Assembly: GCF_009183415.1 (NCBI RefSeq)
Contig: NZ_WEHU01000004.1
Location: forward strand, 186,001 to 250,000
Reading direction: 5' to 3'
Length of the DNA: 64,000 bases
Source: Bacillus sp. B1-b2
GTDB lineage: Bacteria > Bacillota > Bacilli > Bacillales > Cytobacillaceae
Shown here: positions 42,056-51,051 of the stretch, piece after piece
Numbering within the stretch: the stretch's first letter is position 1
Layout of the letters: each line of letters starts with the position of its first letter
Made by a program: the position numbers and the translations under genes
Notes under the pieces: model-generated
The model's database searches: none
What the model saw: only the letters and a program-made list of their open reading frames with translations
Told to the model about the DNA's origin: nothing

Positions 42056-42379
42056 TTAGATTAAATTGTTTCTTTGCTGTATTAATGCCAGCCTTTCTAA
42101 TTCTTTTTGTCTTTCTATTTCCTCTCTGACTCTATCTACCTTTTCTGCAGCACTTTTTAATTCATCACTAATTTTGTAAAGATTATCAGCGTGTCTATGG
42201 AATAAGGAAAAAGCTTCATCCATTTCTTCATCAAATGATTGTCGGCTTTTTCCAGTCCAACTATCACCTGTAGAATTAATCATAGACTTTAGCTTAGTCT
42301 CACTCTCTTTCACTGAATCTGCTGCTCTAGAAAACTCATTCGCTAAATCTCTTACTCTTGAAGAATCCATCCATTTCAT
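42056..42379 (-). CDS. WXG100-type secreted protein (YfjA-like)
   Basis: A 107-aa two-helix hairpin protein of the WXG100/ESAT-6 class: helix 1 (VRDLANEFSRAADSVKESET), the turn SWTGKSRQSF (a WTG in place of WXG) and helix 2 (about 48-100) with heptad-like spacing, ending in a charged tail. Such proteins are exported by the type VII machinery, often with a larger effector encoded next to them, as here. No machinery genes (yukABCDE-like) are in the window. I chose ATG at 42379 (MKWMDSS), five bases after AGGAG; ATG 42370 is also possible. The long upstream extension of the open frame is not coding-like. Confidence 0.8.
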   Translation of the reverse strand: MKWMDSSRVRDLANEFSRAADSVKESETKLKSMINSTGDSWTGKSRQSFDEEMDEAFSLFHRHADNLYKISDELKSAAEKVDRVREEIERQKELERLALIQQRNNLI

Positions 42380-42772
42380 CCTTTCTCCTAAGTATAGAAG
42401 ATTATTTTTATTTAAAAGTTTCTCTATAAGTCTATAGATACCAATCATTCCCATTGTAGCACGTGAGTTTCTAAGAATAATGATGCTTTTTATCCATTTT
42501 TGAATAGGTAAATAAAAAGGGAATGGGTGTTTGAGGACTTGAAAAGGAACATAATTAAATATGTAAAACACTGGGGATATTGTCCTATATGTTGTAATCA
42601 TTAACAAATAAATCCATTTTATTAAGGTCATACCCTCTTTTTACTGGGATTAATCCACTTAGTAAAAAGATTTGTTAAAGTAACGAAAGTTTTTTAATGG
42701 CGGGGGATAGAGAGAGAGGATTATGAATGGATCACACATATTTTGATATTTTCTTTCCAAGAGTGACAAAGA
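42380..42772. other. Intergenic region upstream of the type VII cassette
   Basis: Nearly 400 bases between the WXG100 gene and the mnt terminator. It should hold the cassette promoter, which I could not fix. The frame running through it (hydrophobic, no ribosome site) does not look coding. Confidence 0.3.
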
Positions 42773-42823
42773 AATAAGCCTAAACATCTGGTATATGAAA
42801 AATACCATAGTTTAAGCTTATTG
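42773..42823 (-). terminator. mnt operon terminator
   Basis: On the minus strand AATAAGCTTAAAC and GTTTAGGCTTATT pair, with an inner GGTAT/ATACC stem. The T content after it is modest (TTCTTTG). Confidence 0.55.
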
Positions 42824-43696
42824 TTAATCTTTCTCCTTCTGTAAATATCTACTCGAGAAAACACCATATTTTTTAGAAAAGATAAAACTTATAATAAAGA
42901 TAATACCTGTTGAAAAAGCCATCGCTCCTGAGATAGACGTATCTAACCAAACTGCTATATAATATCCCATAAAAGCCGACATTACTCCAAATATAGAGCT
43001 AATAACGAACATCCAAGAAAGTCGATTTGTCCATAAATAAGCTGATGCTGCAGGTGTAATGAGCATAGCAACCACCATAATTGCTCCAACTGCATCGAAA
43101 GCTGCTACAGTAGTTAAAGAAACAAGTGACATAAATAGATAATGCAACAACATAACTGGTAATCCGATACTTGCTGCAAGCATTGGATCGAATGAGGTTA
43201 TTTTCCATTCTTTATAGAAAGCTAAAATAAAAAATAAAACGGTCACTAGGACAAGCGTTAACAACACAACAGCTTCTGGAATATTCCCTAGCAAAGGAAT
43301 ATTTACTTTTTCCCATGGTATAAACGTTATTTCTCCCATAAGTGTATGCTGCACATCTAAATGTGCATTGCCAACTTTTGTTGCTATTAAGATAACTCCT
43401 ATTGCAAAAAGGGTTGTAAATACAACTCCTATTGCTGCCTCTTGCTGTACTCCTCGAGAATGAAACCATTGAACTAATACGGCTGTCATTAAACCTACTA
43501 ATACAGCACCAATAAGCATATGAATACCATTTAGCTCTCTTGTTATAATATAGGCACAAACAATTCCAAGTAGCACAGTGTGACTAATGGCATCTGCCAT
43601 CATTGCCATTCTTCTTAAAATTAACAATACGCCTATTAATCCACAGGTTACTCCTACCAATGAAGCCGTTAGTAGTATCCATCCTGCATAACTCAT
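42824..43696 (-). CDS. mntD: Manganese ABC transporter permease (MntD)
   Basis: A 290-aa ABC-3 family permease with about eight or nine transmembrane helices; typical motifs are ADAISHTVLLGIVCAYI near the N-terminus and VAAFDAVGAIMVVAMLITPAA in the second half. It is the second of two permeases. The start is the ATG at 43696 (MSYAGW) after GGGGGAG, one base past the stop of the preceding permease. Confidence 0.92.
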   Translation of the reverse strand: MSYAGWILLTASLVGVTCGLIGVLLILRRMAMMADAISHTVLLGIVCAYIITRELNGIHMLIGAVLVGLMTAVLVQWFHSRGVQQEAAIGVVFTTLFAIGVILIATKVGNAHLDVQHTLMGEITFIPWEKVNIPLLGNIPEAVVLLTLVLVTVLFFILAFYKEWKITSFDPMLAASIGLPVMLLHYLFMSLVSLTTVAAFDAVGAIMVVAMLITPAASAYLWTNRLSWMFVISSIFGVMSAFMGYYIAVWLDTSISGAMAFSTGIIFIISFIFSKKYGVFSSRYLQKEKD

Positions 43697-43697
43697 C

Positions 43698-44621
43698 TCA
43701 TTCTCCCCCTTTCCCAACAATCTCTGCGAAAGGGGTTTTTTCACTATTCTTTCGTTGAAGATACTGCTGAATATATAAAGGAACTAATCCTTTTTTTACT
43801 CCAAAAAACAAAGAAAGTAGGAAGAAAGAGGAGGCAGTAATGACAATGAAAGGACCTGTTGGCCAACCATTTCCCCATGTACTGATAAAAGTTCCAATTA
43901 AACCTGCTCCACCACCAAATGATGCCGATAAAATGACCATTACTTTAAAGGATTCCGTCCAATATCTTGCACTAACACTTGGAATAATTAAAAGTGCTGC
44001 CATTAAAATAACACCAACTGCCTGAATTCCTATGACAATCACTGTTACAAGCATAATTAAATAGATACTATTCATTATTTTTGTAGAGAACCCAAGTCCT
44101 TTTGCAAAGCTAGGATCAAATAGAAATAGCTTCCACTCTTTAAAAGTTAGCAATGAAATAGCAATAATCAGGATGGCTACTATTAACATCGTCCATACAT
44201 CCTTACTTACCATGGAAGCCGCCTGACCAAATATAAAACTATCCAAACCACTCTGATTTCCACCAGGCATTCTGTTTGCTAATGTTACTAACATCATTCC
44301 TAGCCCAAAAAAGACAGATAGCACAATCCCCATAGCAGCATCTTCTTTCACCCGACTATAACTTCTAATCCAGTGAATAAAAAGGGCTCCTAGTAATGCT
44401 GTAATAGACGCTCCTAAAATCATGAGAAGAAGGTTCTTTTCTCCCACCATCATAAATCCTAAAACCACGCCAGGTAGTGCAGCATGAGATAGTGCATCGC
44501 TCATTAGACTCTGCCTTTTCCAGTAGGCGAAACAGCCAATTATACCAGCTGCTACACCTAATAAAAAAGTGCTAAATAAAACAGATTGGGCGTTATAAGA
44601 AAGAAATCCAATATCTATCAT
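43698..44621 (-). CDS. mntC: Manganese ABC transporter permease (MntC)
   Basis: A 307-aa ABC-3 family permease, paralogous to the next gene, with SDALSHAALPGVVLGFM and VGVILMAALLIIPSVSARYW. Two different permeases suggest a heterodimer, as in the B. subtilis Mn2+ importer. Its ATG overlaps the ATPase stop (ATGA) at 44618-44621. Confidence 0.92.
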   Translation of the reverse strand: MIDIGFLSYNAQSVLFSTFLLGVAAGIIGCFAYWKRQSLMSDALSHAALPGVVLGFMMVGEKNLLLMILGASITALLGALFIHWIRSYSRVKEDAAMGIVLSVFFGLGMMLVTLANRMPGGNQSGLDSFIFGQAASMVSKDVWTMLIVAILIIAISLLTFKEWKLFLFDPSFAKGLGFSTKIMNSIYLIMLVTVIVIGIQAVGVILMAALLIIPSVSARYWTESFKVMVILSASFGGGAGLIGTFISTWGNGWPTGPFIVITASSFFLLSLFFGVKKGLVPLYIQQYLQRKNSEKTPFAEIVGKGGE

Positions 44622-45355
44622 ATCGCCTTTTCCCCAATCCAACGTAATGTACCTCCATAGGTTTTCATTATATTTTCCTTTGTAAATACATCTTCCGTTC
44701 TTCCATGAGCCATTATCGTTCTATTTATCATTAATACATGATCAAAATACTCCTCTACAGTTTGAAGATCATGATGTACCACCATTACGGTCTTTCCTTG
44801 TTTTTTTAATATCTTTAATGTGTCCATAATGGCTCTTTCTGTCATTGCATCTACTCCCGCTAAAGGTTCATCCAAAAAGTACAAATCTGCGTTTTGCACA
44901 AGTGCTCTAGCCAAGAAGACTCTCTGCTGTTGACCACCTGATAGCTGACTTATTTGCCTATCTGCATACTTTTCCATTCCCATCTCTTTTAATGCCTCTA
45001 GTGCGGTCTTTTTATGTTTTTTATTTGGCCATTTAAACCATCCAATCTGTCCATACAAACCCATTAGTACAACATCTAAGGCGTTTGTTGGGAAGTCCCA
45101 ATCTACAGAGCCTCTCTGTGGAACATATCCAATTTTAGACTTACTCTTTTTGTAGTTTGCTCCATTGAATAGGACATTTCCCGATATAGAAGGATGTAAT
45201 TCTAGTATTACTTTTAAAAGAGTGGATTTCCCTGCACCATTAGGACCTACTATACTAGTCATAGTCCCAGGTTTTAATTCAAAGTTAACATCTTTCAATA
45301 CTTTATTCTTTCTATATGAAGCAGAGAGATTCTGAACCTTTAAGACAGAATCCAT
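44618..45355 (-). CDS. mntB: Manganese ABC transporter ATP-binding protein (MntB)
   Basis: A 245-aa ABC ATPase: Walker A GPNGAGKST, signature LSGGQQQRVFLARAL, Walker B ADLYFLDEPLAGVD and the H-loop in VVHHDL. It powers metal uptake. It starts one base after the mntA stop, behind GGGAGG. Confidence 0.95.
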   Translation of the reverse strand: MDSVLKVQNLSASYRKNKVLKDVNFELKPGTMTSIVGPNGAGKSTLLKVILELHPSISGNVLFNGANYKKSKSKIGYVPQRGSVDWDFPTNALDVVLMGLYGQIGWFKWPNKKHKKTALEALKEMGMEKYADRQISQLSGGQQQRVFLARALVQNADLYFLDEPLAGVDAMTERAIMDTLKILKKQGKTVMVVHHDLQTVEEYFDHVLMINRTIMAHGRTEDVFTKENIMKTYGGTLRWIGEKAI

Positions 45356-45356
45356 C

Positions 45357-46301
45357 TTACTCTACCTCCCTAGTTAAAGCATTGTAAATTGTATCTACAT
45401 TATGTTGAAACATACCTAAATATGTTCCCTCTTTTGAATTTTCATCACCCATTGCGTCAGAATACAACTCTCCTCCTAACTCAATACCTAATCCCTCTTT
45501 TGTGGCTCCCTCTATAACAGCATTAATAGATGCCGGATTAATGCTACTTTCAATAAAGACAGCGGGAACTTGATGGGTAAGTAATAAGTCGATTGTATCT
45601 TCAATATCTGTTAATCCAATTTCTGACTCTGTACTTAATCCTTGTAACCCTACAACCTCTAAATCTAGCATTCTTCCAAAATAACCAAATGCATCATGTG
45701 CTGTGACTAATACACGCTTTTCTTCCGGAATTTCTTTTAATTTCTCTTCTGCTTCTAGTTTAAAGGCATCTAATTGACCAAAGTATTTCTGCTTATTTTT
45801 CTCAAAGTTGTCACTATGTTCTGGTGAATATTCTTTTAATTCTTCCGTTGCCTGTGTCAATGCCTCTTTCCATAAATCTATATCAAACCAAATATGTGGA
45901 TCTATTGCGCCTTTTTCATCTTTTAACAATTCGTCTTCTGGAACTTTTTCTCCAATCGCAAGTACAGGTTTACTCTTACTAAACTCATTAAATACCTTTA
46001 CCATATTTGCTTCTAGATGTAATCCGCTATAAAAGATCATATCTGCCTGCTCCATCTTTTGAATATCGCCTTGGGCAGCTGTATAAAGATGTGGATCAAC
46101 TCCTGGTCCCATCAAACTCTGAACATCCACATACTCTCCACCAATAATAGATAGCGGCTCTGCTATTTGAGCAATTGTAGTAATGATCTTCACTTTCTCC
46201 TCTTTGTTCCCCTCTGTTCCTTGAGTGGATGTTTTACAACCTACTAAGAATACCGAGACCATTAATAAGCTTGCTATAAGAATACCCCATGTTTTTCTCA
46301 T
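45357..46301 (-). CDS. mntA: Manganese-binding lipoprotein (MntA), cluster A-I substrate-binding protein
   Basis: A 314-aa lipoprotein (lipobox VFLVGC, Cys22) of the metal-receptor family. Candidate ligands: H71 in GVDPHLYTA, H136 in DPHIWFD, the Glu of VFIESSI and the Asp of YSDAMG, the two-His, Glu, Asp set used for Mn2+ (zinc receptors usually have a third His and a His-rich loop, absent here). First gene of the operon with an MntR box upstream. RBS AAGGAG. Confidence 0.93.
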   Translation of the reverse strand: MRKTWGILIASLLMVSVFLVGCKTSTQGTEGNKEEKVKIITTIAQIAEPLSIIGGEYVDVQSLMGPGVDPHLYTAAQGDIQKMEQADMIFYSGLHLEANMVKVFNEFSKSKPVLAIGEKVPEDELLKDEKGAIDPHIWFDIDLWKEALTQATEELKEYSPEHSDNFEKNKQKYFGQLDAFKLEAEEKLKEIPEEKRVLVTAHDAFGYFGRMLDLEVVGLQGLSTESEIGLTDIEDTIDLLLTHQVPAVFIESSINPASINAVIEGATKEGLGIELGGELYSDAMGDENSKEGTYLGMFQHNVDTIYNALTREVE

Positions 46302-46370
46302 TTTCTTCTCTCCTTCTTAAGACTAGCGCATTTTTTTTACACATATCAAACAAACATACACATAGGACAA

Positions 46371-46391
46371 TTTGTTTCCTCAAGGAAACTT
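46371..46391 (-). promoter_or_regulatory. MntR operator upstream of mntABCD
   Basis: The minus strand reads AAGTTTCCTTGAGGAAACAA, a near-perfect palindrome (GTTTCCTTGAGGAAAC) in accord with the B. subtilis MntR box TTTGCCTTAAGGAAAC. It is about 70 bases before the mntA ATG, so it should repress the importer when Mn2+ is plentiful. Confidence 0.82.
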
Positions 46392-46477
46392 TTATGTCTA
46401 ACAACAAATTACTTTTATTTCTGAAAATTGTCAATGGAAATATGGAAAATGATTCTATCTACCCATAAATAAAATAA

Positions 46478-46518
46478 GGCAGTAGCAAACCTTAAACTCC
46501 CTAAGGTTTGCTACTGCC
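46478..46518. terminator. spoIIR terminator
   Basis: GGCAGTAGCAAACCTTA and TAAGGTTTGCTACTGCC form a perfect 17-bp stem with a 7-base loop, followed on the minus strand by TTATTTTAT. Confidence 0.85.
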
Positions 46519-46527
46519 AAGAGAACA

Positions 46528-47235
46528 TTATCCAAAAATCTTTTCCCATAACTCTACTAAAAAGAATTTCACTTCCACTTCCTCCTCTTTATCTTCTACA
46601 AAGAGAGGATCTTCTTTCTCTTTATTTTCAACTACTGTTTTATCCTTTTCACTCACTTCTTTTGTTGTTTCTTCTTTCACCTGATTACTATCTTTATTCT
46701 CTTTTTTCTCTTCCTCAAACCCATCACTTACAGCTACTCCATTTGAAAAGTCTAGGAAGCATAGTGGCGGGAATAAAACACACCACCAGTTAGCTCCTTC
46801 TGCCTCCCCTAATGAAATTAAGATAGCTTCATATTGACCAGCTGGGTATAAAAAATCTCCATATAATTTAGTTGGAAAATCTACTTTATCAAAGGTTACC
46901 TTTACAGCTTGTGTTGATTGGTGTTCTGCTACTACTTTTTCGGCAATCTTCTGTATTTCTGGTAAATTATTTTTTAATACTGTTTTTGCTTCTTCCTTTG
47001 AAGTTAACTCTGCAACCCAATTGTTGATCTCAGCATTTACAGCGTCTCTAACTTTTCTTTTTAAATCCTGATCTTCCTCTTTATCACTGTTAGCAAGGAT
47101 CCTTAATCGAATAGCATCACTTGGAATGACCATTTCCTCATTAGCTGTTACTTCATTTTTTGGAATATATAAACTAGTAATAGTTGATAGTATAAGTACA
47201 AATAAATATAAAGTTGCCATAGATTTGTTTTTCAT
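46528..47235 (-). CDS. spoIIR: Stage II sporulation protein R SpoIIR
   Basis: A 235-aa exported forespore protein that triggers cleavage of pro-sigma-E by SpoIIGA in the mother cell. N-terminal signal/anchor (about 7-24), then the conserved domain with SDAIRLRILANSDKEEDQ, KRKVRDAVNAEI, and the end block GANWWCVLFPPLCFLDFSNG. A Glu/Lys-rich variable tail follows. RBS GGGGCGGTG. Confidence 0.95.
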   Translation of the reverse strand: MKNKSMATLYLFVLILSTITSLYIPKNEVTANEEMVIPSDAIRLRILANSDKEEDQDLKRKVRDAVNAEINNWVAELTSKEEAKTVLKNNLPEIQKIAEKVVAEHQSTQAVKVTFDKVDFPTKLYGDFLYPAGQYEAILISLGEAEGANWWCVLFPPLCFLDFSNGVAVSDGFEEEKKENKDSNQVKEETTKEVSEKDKTVVENKEKEDPLFVEDKEEEVEVKFFLVELWEKIFG

Positions 47236-47630
47236 TTCTTTAGCACCGCCCCTTCACTAAAACAGTGTGGACAGAATAATAGAATCTTAAACTAGTAAAA
47301 TAATTTATTTAAATATTTCTTTGTGATGAATTCTTATATAAAAATGAGAGGAGGTAACTGAAAAAGTAAGGGGAAATGTCTATGTGTAAGTAAGAAGATT
47401 GATTAACTAGTTAGCTACGGTTTTTTGAGGCTTATTGGATTGGCACGTGGCCAGGAGCACTGAACCATGGTCTATACTTACATTCATGCTTGCTTCCAAT
47501 TTCAGGATTTCATTCTTTTTAGGATGATCATTCGCAATAGAGAGAGAGAAAAATGAATACATAAGAGAGAATAATACTTTTTAAAAGGGGAAGGTATAAA
47601 GTATTATTTTATACAGCAATCTTAAGATTA
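47236..47630. other. Intergenic region between spoIIR and the repeat element
   Basis: About 395 bases; I see no ORF, RNA gene or operator with confidence. AGAGGAGGTAACTGAAAAAG near 47350 is a ribosome-site-like word with no credible frame after it. Confidence 0.3.
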
Positions 47631-47840
47631 GAAAAAGTATTTAGAAAGATTAAAAAGAATTTTTCTGCAGATAATCTACGTTCCAGGGGTGAGACTCCCT
47701 GTGGAATCTGCGAGACAGCCGAGACCCTGCAGTACAACGGAAAGCGAACCCCTGTAACAGAAATCACCCCCCATTCAGTGGAGTGTTTAAATATGCTACA
47801 TTATATTCTTCCTCAACTCCATTGAGGGGTGCTCCACAAA
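47631..47840 (+). repeat. Interspersed repeat element, well-preserved copy D
   Basis: It begins GAAAAAGTATTTAGAAAGAT and runs through AGGGGTGAGACTCCCTGTGG, AATCTGCGAGACAGCCGAGA, CCCTGCAG, ACGGAAAGCGAACCCCTGTA, CCCCCCATTCAGTGGAG, TATATTCTTCCTCAACTCCA and TTGAGGGG. It lacks the GGCTCAGCGCGAGCC insert of copies A and B. It lies about 50 bases beyond the prmC terminator. Confidence 0.85.
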
Positions 47841-47888
47841 TTTTATGGAACGGGAGCTACGTATTGCTACTTTATTGTAAACATAAGG

Positions 47889-47914
47889 AACAGACAACTT
47901 CAAAAAATTGTCTG
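47889..47914 (-). terminator. prmC terminator
   Basis: On the minus strand GCAGACAA and TTGTCTGTT pair around a 10-base loop, with TTCCTT after it. It directly follows the prmC stop. Confidence 0.65.
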
Positions 47915-47916
47915 CT

Positions 47917-48783
47917 TTAAAACCCAATCTCTGCGAAAACCATTCGATCTTTTCCGTTAATATCGAATTGGACTTCTACTTTTGCATGTGGAAAAGCCTT
48001 TTGGAGTAAACTAGCAACATCTTTACTTTGTCCTGTTCCAACCTCAAAACCTACAATCGCCTTGTCCTTCACTATTCTATGAAGCTCTTCACTAAGTCTT
48101 CTATACAGTACTAGTCCATCTTTTCCTGCAAATAACGCTCTGTGAGGTTCGTGTTCTGTCACGATTTCGGACATCTCTTCTACATCTCCTTCAGGAATAT
48201 ATGGAGGGTTCGATAGAAATACATCAAATGTTTCCCCACTTTTTAAAAATGGCTGTAATAAATCTCCTTGGACGAAGTGAATGGCAGCTCCTAGATTACC
48301 TGCGTTATACTCGGCAATTTTTAGTGATTCCTCATATAGATCTGTTGCAGTTACATTTAAGTTAGGGCTCTCTAGTTTCATTGTAATAGCAATAGCACCA
48401 CTGCCAGTACCAACATCCACTATTTTTAGCTCTTTTTCTTGATGAAAGCATCTGCTTATTCTTTGTAAAGCTGATTGAACAAGTTCCTCTGTTTCTGGTC
48501 TTGGTATTAGCACTTCTTTGTTTACTTTAAAAGTACGGCCATAAAAATCCTCTTGGCCAATAATATATTGAACTGGAATTCCTTTCACATGTTGTTCAAC
48601 ATACTGTTTAAATTGTAGTAATTGCTCTTTCTCCATTTCCTCATGAAAACGCAACAGCATTTCTGATCTGCTAATAGAAAGACAATGTCTTAATAAAAGC
48701 TCTGCCGCATACTCTTCTCTGTAATGTGTTTTTAAATAAGAAGAAGCCCCTTTTAGGGCTTCAAATACTTTCTTCTTCTCCAT
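47917..48783 (-). CDS. prmC: Release factor glutamine methyltransferase PrmC
   Basis: A 288-aa SAM-dependent enzyme that methylates the Gln of the GGQ motif in release factors RF1 and RF2. SAM motif VDVGTGSGAIAI and the catalytic LSNPPYIPEG are clear. The start is uncertain: the ATG at 48783 (MEKKKVFEAL) lies just past the prfA stop at 48785, with GTG 48801 and ATG 48792 as alternatives; none has a strong ribosome site, which suggests coupling to prfA. Confidence 0.94.
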   Translation of the reverse strand: MEKKKVFEALKGASSYLKTHYREEYAAELLLRHCLSISRSEMLLRFHEEMEKEQLLQFKQYVEQHVKGIPVQYIIGQEDFYGRTFKVNKEVLIPRPETEELVQSALQRISRCFHQEKELKIVDVGTGSGAIAITMKLESPNLNVTATDLYEESLKIAEYNAGNLGAAIHFVQGDLLQPFLKSGETFDVFLSNPPYIPEGDVEEMSEIVTEHEPHRALFAGKDGLVLYRRLSEELHRIVKDKAIVGFEVGTGQSKDVASLLQKAFPHAKVEVQFDINGKDRMVFAEIGF

Positions 48784-48784
48784 C

Positions 48785-49867
48785 TTACACATCAGAAGCA
48801 CTTTCTAGACGACTAGACTGTTCTTCAAATACTAAAGTATCAATGATATCATCCATTTTACCTTGAAGAATTTGATCTAATTTTTGAATAGTAAGACCAA
48901 TACGATGATCTGTTACTCGGTTTTGCGGGAAATTATATGTTCTAATTCGTTCAGAACGATCCCCTGTCCCTACTGCAGATTTACGTTGTTGATCGTATTC
49001 AGCTTGCGCCTCTTGTTGGAACTTATCATAAACTCGAGCTCTTAGTACTTTCATTGCTTTTTCTTTATTCTTAATTTGTGATTTTTCATCCTGACAAGAA
49101 ACCACTGTTCCTGTAGGTATATGTGTTAAGCGAACTGCTGACATTGTGGTATTAACACTTTGCCCACCTGGACCACTTGAAGTGAAGGTATCTGTACGTA
49201 TATCCTTTTCGTGAATGGTGATTTCTACCTCTTCTGCCTCTGGCAAACACGCAACAGTTGCTGTAGAAGTATGAATACGACCACCAGATTCTGTCTCTGG
49301 CACCCTTTGAACACGGTGAGCACCATTTTCAAATTTCAGCTTACTATAAGCACCTTTTCCATTAATCATAAAGATTATTTCCTTATAGCCGCCTACTCCT
49401 GTTGAACTTGCGTCGATTACCTCCATTTTCCAACCTTGTGATTCTGCATATCTACTGTACATACGGAAAAGATCTCCTGCAAATAGAGCCGCTTCATCTC
49501 CACCAGCTGCACCCCTAACCTCCATAATAACGTTTTTATCGTCATTAGGATCCTTAGGAATTAATAGGATTTTTAGGCGTGCTTCTAACTCTTCAATACG
49601 GTCAGCTGTTTCATCTAGCTCTTCCTTAACCATTTCACGCATTTCTGCATCTAATTTTTCCTCTAGCATCGCTCTAGCATCCTGATGCTGTGCTTTTACC
49701 TCTTTATATTCACGGTATACTTCTACCGTTTCTTGAATATCTGATTGTTCTTTAGAATAATCTCTTAGTTTTTTTGTATCGTTGACAATCTCAGGGTCAC
49801 TTAACAGTTCATTTAGCTTGTCGTAACGATCTTCTACTGCTTGAAGACGATCAAACACATTACTCAC
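48785..49867 (-). CDS. prfA: Peptide chain release factor 1 PrfA
   Basis: A 360-aa RF1, ending translation at UAA and UAG. GGQ lies in [12 protein letters not shown] and the stop-codon-reading PxT motif appears as PET in [17 protein letters not shown]. It is followed directly by prmC, whose product modifies it. Confidence 0.97.
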   Translation of the reverse strand: MSNVFDRLQAVEDRYDKLNELLSDPEIVNDTKKLRDYSKEQSDIQETVEVYREYKEVKAQHQDARAMLEEKLDAEMREMVKEELDETADRIEELEARLKILLIPKDPNDDKNVIMEVRGAAGGDEAALFAGDLFRMYSRYAESQGWKMEVIDASSTGVGGYKEIIFMINGKGAYSKLKFENGAHRVQRVPETESGGRIHTSTATVACLPEAEEVEITIHEKDIRTDTFTSSGPGGQSVNTTMSAVRLTHIPTGTVVSCQDEKSQIKNKEKAMKVLRARVYDKFQQEAQAEYDQQRKSAVGTGDRSERIRTYNFPQNRVTDHRIGLTIQKLDQILQGKMDDIIDTLVFEEQSSRLESASDV

Positions 49868-50128
49868 CTCGTTTTTATCTATACCATTGTTAATGTTAAT
49901 GCATATAACAGGTATTAATAGTTCGTCATTATATTATAGGATATTTTTACCGTAAAACCAACTCCTATTCTACTAAAGCCATTCCTTACTAGAAAGGAAT
50001 CTCTCACTAGTACATGAAGTTTAGTCATAAATATTTTCCCTATTCTCTTTATTATACCCTTATTTGTATCTATTCATTTTTTTTATAGCTATAATAGAGT
50101 CAATAATGTAAAGAGAGGAATACTCAAT

Positions 50129-50959
50129 ATGACTCTATCCAATCAATCTATATATGATTATGTGATGGAAAATGCTACTACCATCTCTGAAAAATGGTTC
50201 TCTATTAAAGATGGAGAGGAAGGTTCCATTTATGCCAAAACAACCTCTCCTTATGTTACCAATTTACTGAAAAAACAACATACGTACACCATTCAAACGG
50301 TCATAAGCTCCTTTCTGGATGATCCACAGATTTTTGCAGACAATTTATCCAAGTGGGCTAATGATGTAGCTAAAAGCAGAGTAGACTTAAATACACCAGT
50401 TCACGAGGTTCTCGAAGCTCTCAGTATTACTAGACAAATGATTTGGGAGACTATTGAACAATTTATTCTCGAGCAGGCTTCTGTTCCCACAGAACTAATC
50501 CTACAGTGGAGTTCTAAATATCATTTAACATTCGATAAGCTAAATAATAAATTTACTAGCCTTTACCATGCTTATAACCAAGAAAAGTTTAACTCCCAAC
50601 AAGTTTTAATCAATAAGCTAAGCATCCCTGTCATACCAATTACAGATACAATTGGAGTATTGCCCTTAATTGGTGATGTCGACAGTCTACGTGCAAAATT
50701 GATCCTTGAAAGTGTTCCTACTAAGTGCAAGGAAGAAAACATCCATCATTTGTTTATTGATTTATCTGGGATATCCTCTGTAGATACCCTTGTATTGCAT
50801 GAATTAATGAAGTTAACAAAAATTCTTTCTTTCATTGGTATTCACTCTACAATCTCAGGATTAAGTCCTGAAAATGCACAAACTATCAATTCTCTGGGTA
50901 TCCATTTAAAAGATGTTAAGACTTTCAGTTCGCTTAAACAGGCTCTCTCTTTTCAATAA
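50129..50959 (+). CDS. RsbR-type STAS-domain protein
   Basis: A 276-aa protein: an N-terminal all-helical globin-like half (about 1-145) as in RsbR paralogues, and a C-terminal STAS domain (about 160-275) with FIDLSGISSVDTLVLHELMK, where Ser and Thr sit at the places phosphorylated by RsbT-type kinases. Such proteins form stressosomes controlling sigma-B. No rsbS, rsbT or sigB gene is nearby, so it would be a stand-alone paralogue. RBS AGAGAGG. Confidence 0.83.
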   Translation: MTLSNQSIYDYVMENATTISEKWFSIKDGEEGSIYAKTTSPYVTNLLKKQHTYTIQTVISSFLDDPQIFADNLSKWANDVAKSRVDLNTPVHEVLEALSITRQMIWETIEQFILEQASVPTELILQWSSKYHLTFDKLNNKFTSLYHAYNQEKFNSQQVLINKLSIPVIPITDTIGVLPLIGDVDSLRAKLILESVPTKCKEENIHHLFIDLSGISSVDTLVLHELMKLTKILSFIGIHSTISGLSPENAQTINSLGIHLKDVKTFSSLKQALSFQ

Positions 50960-50977
50960 ATCTCTACATGTATCAAA

Positions 50978-51033
50978 AAAGCTGTCCTATCTAATAGAAA
51001 GGGGAAAATCCCAATCTATTGATAGAGCAGCTT
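50978..51033. terminator. Bidirectional terminator between convergent genes
   Basis: AAGCTGTCCTATCTAATAGA pairs imperfectly with TCTATTGATAGAGCAGCTT. On the minus strand the stem is followed by TTTTTTGAT, serving the CNNM genes; on the plus strand it ends the RsbR-like gene. Confidence 0.7.
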
Positions 51034-51051
51034 CTAAACACTAGAAAATGA

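Noticed and set aside
42380-42631. Long hydrophobic N-terminal extension of the WXG100 protein
   Set aside because: WXG100 proteins begin at the first hairpin helix; ATG 42379 has AGGAG five bases before it, while the extension has no site.
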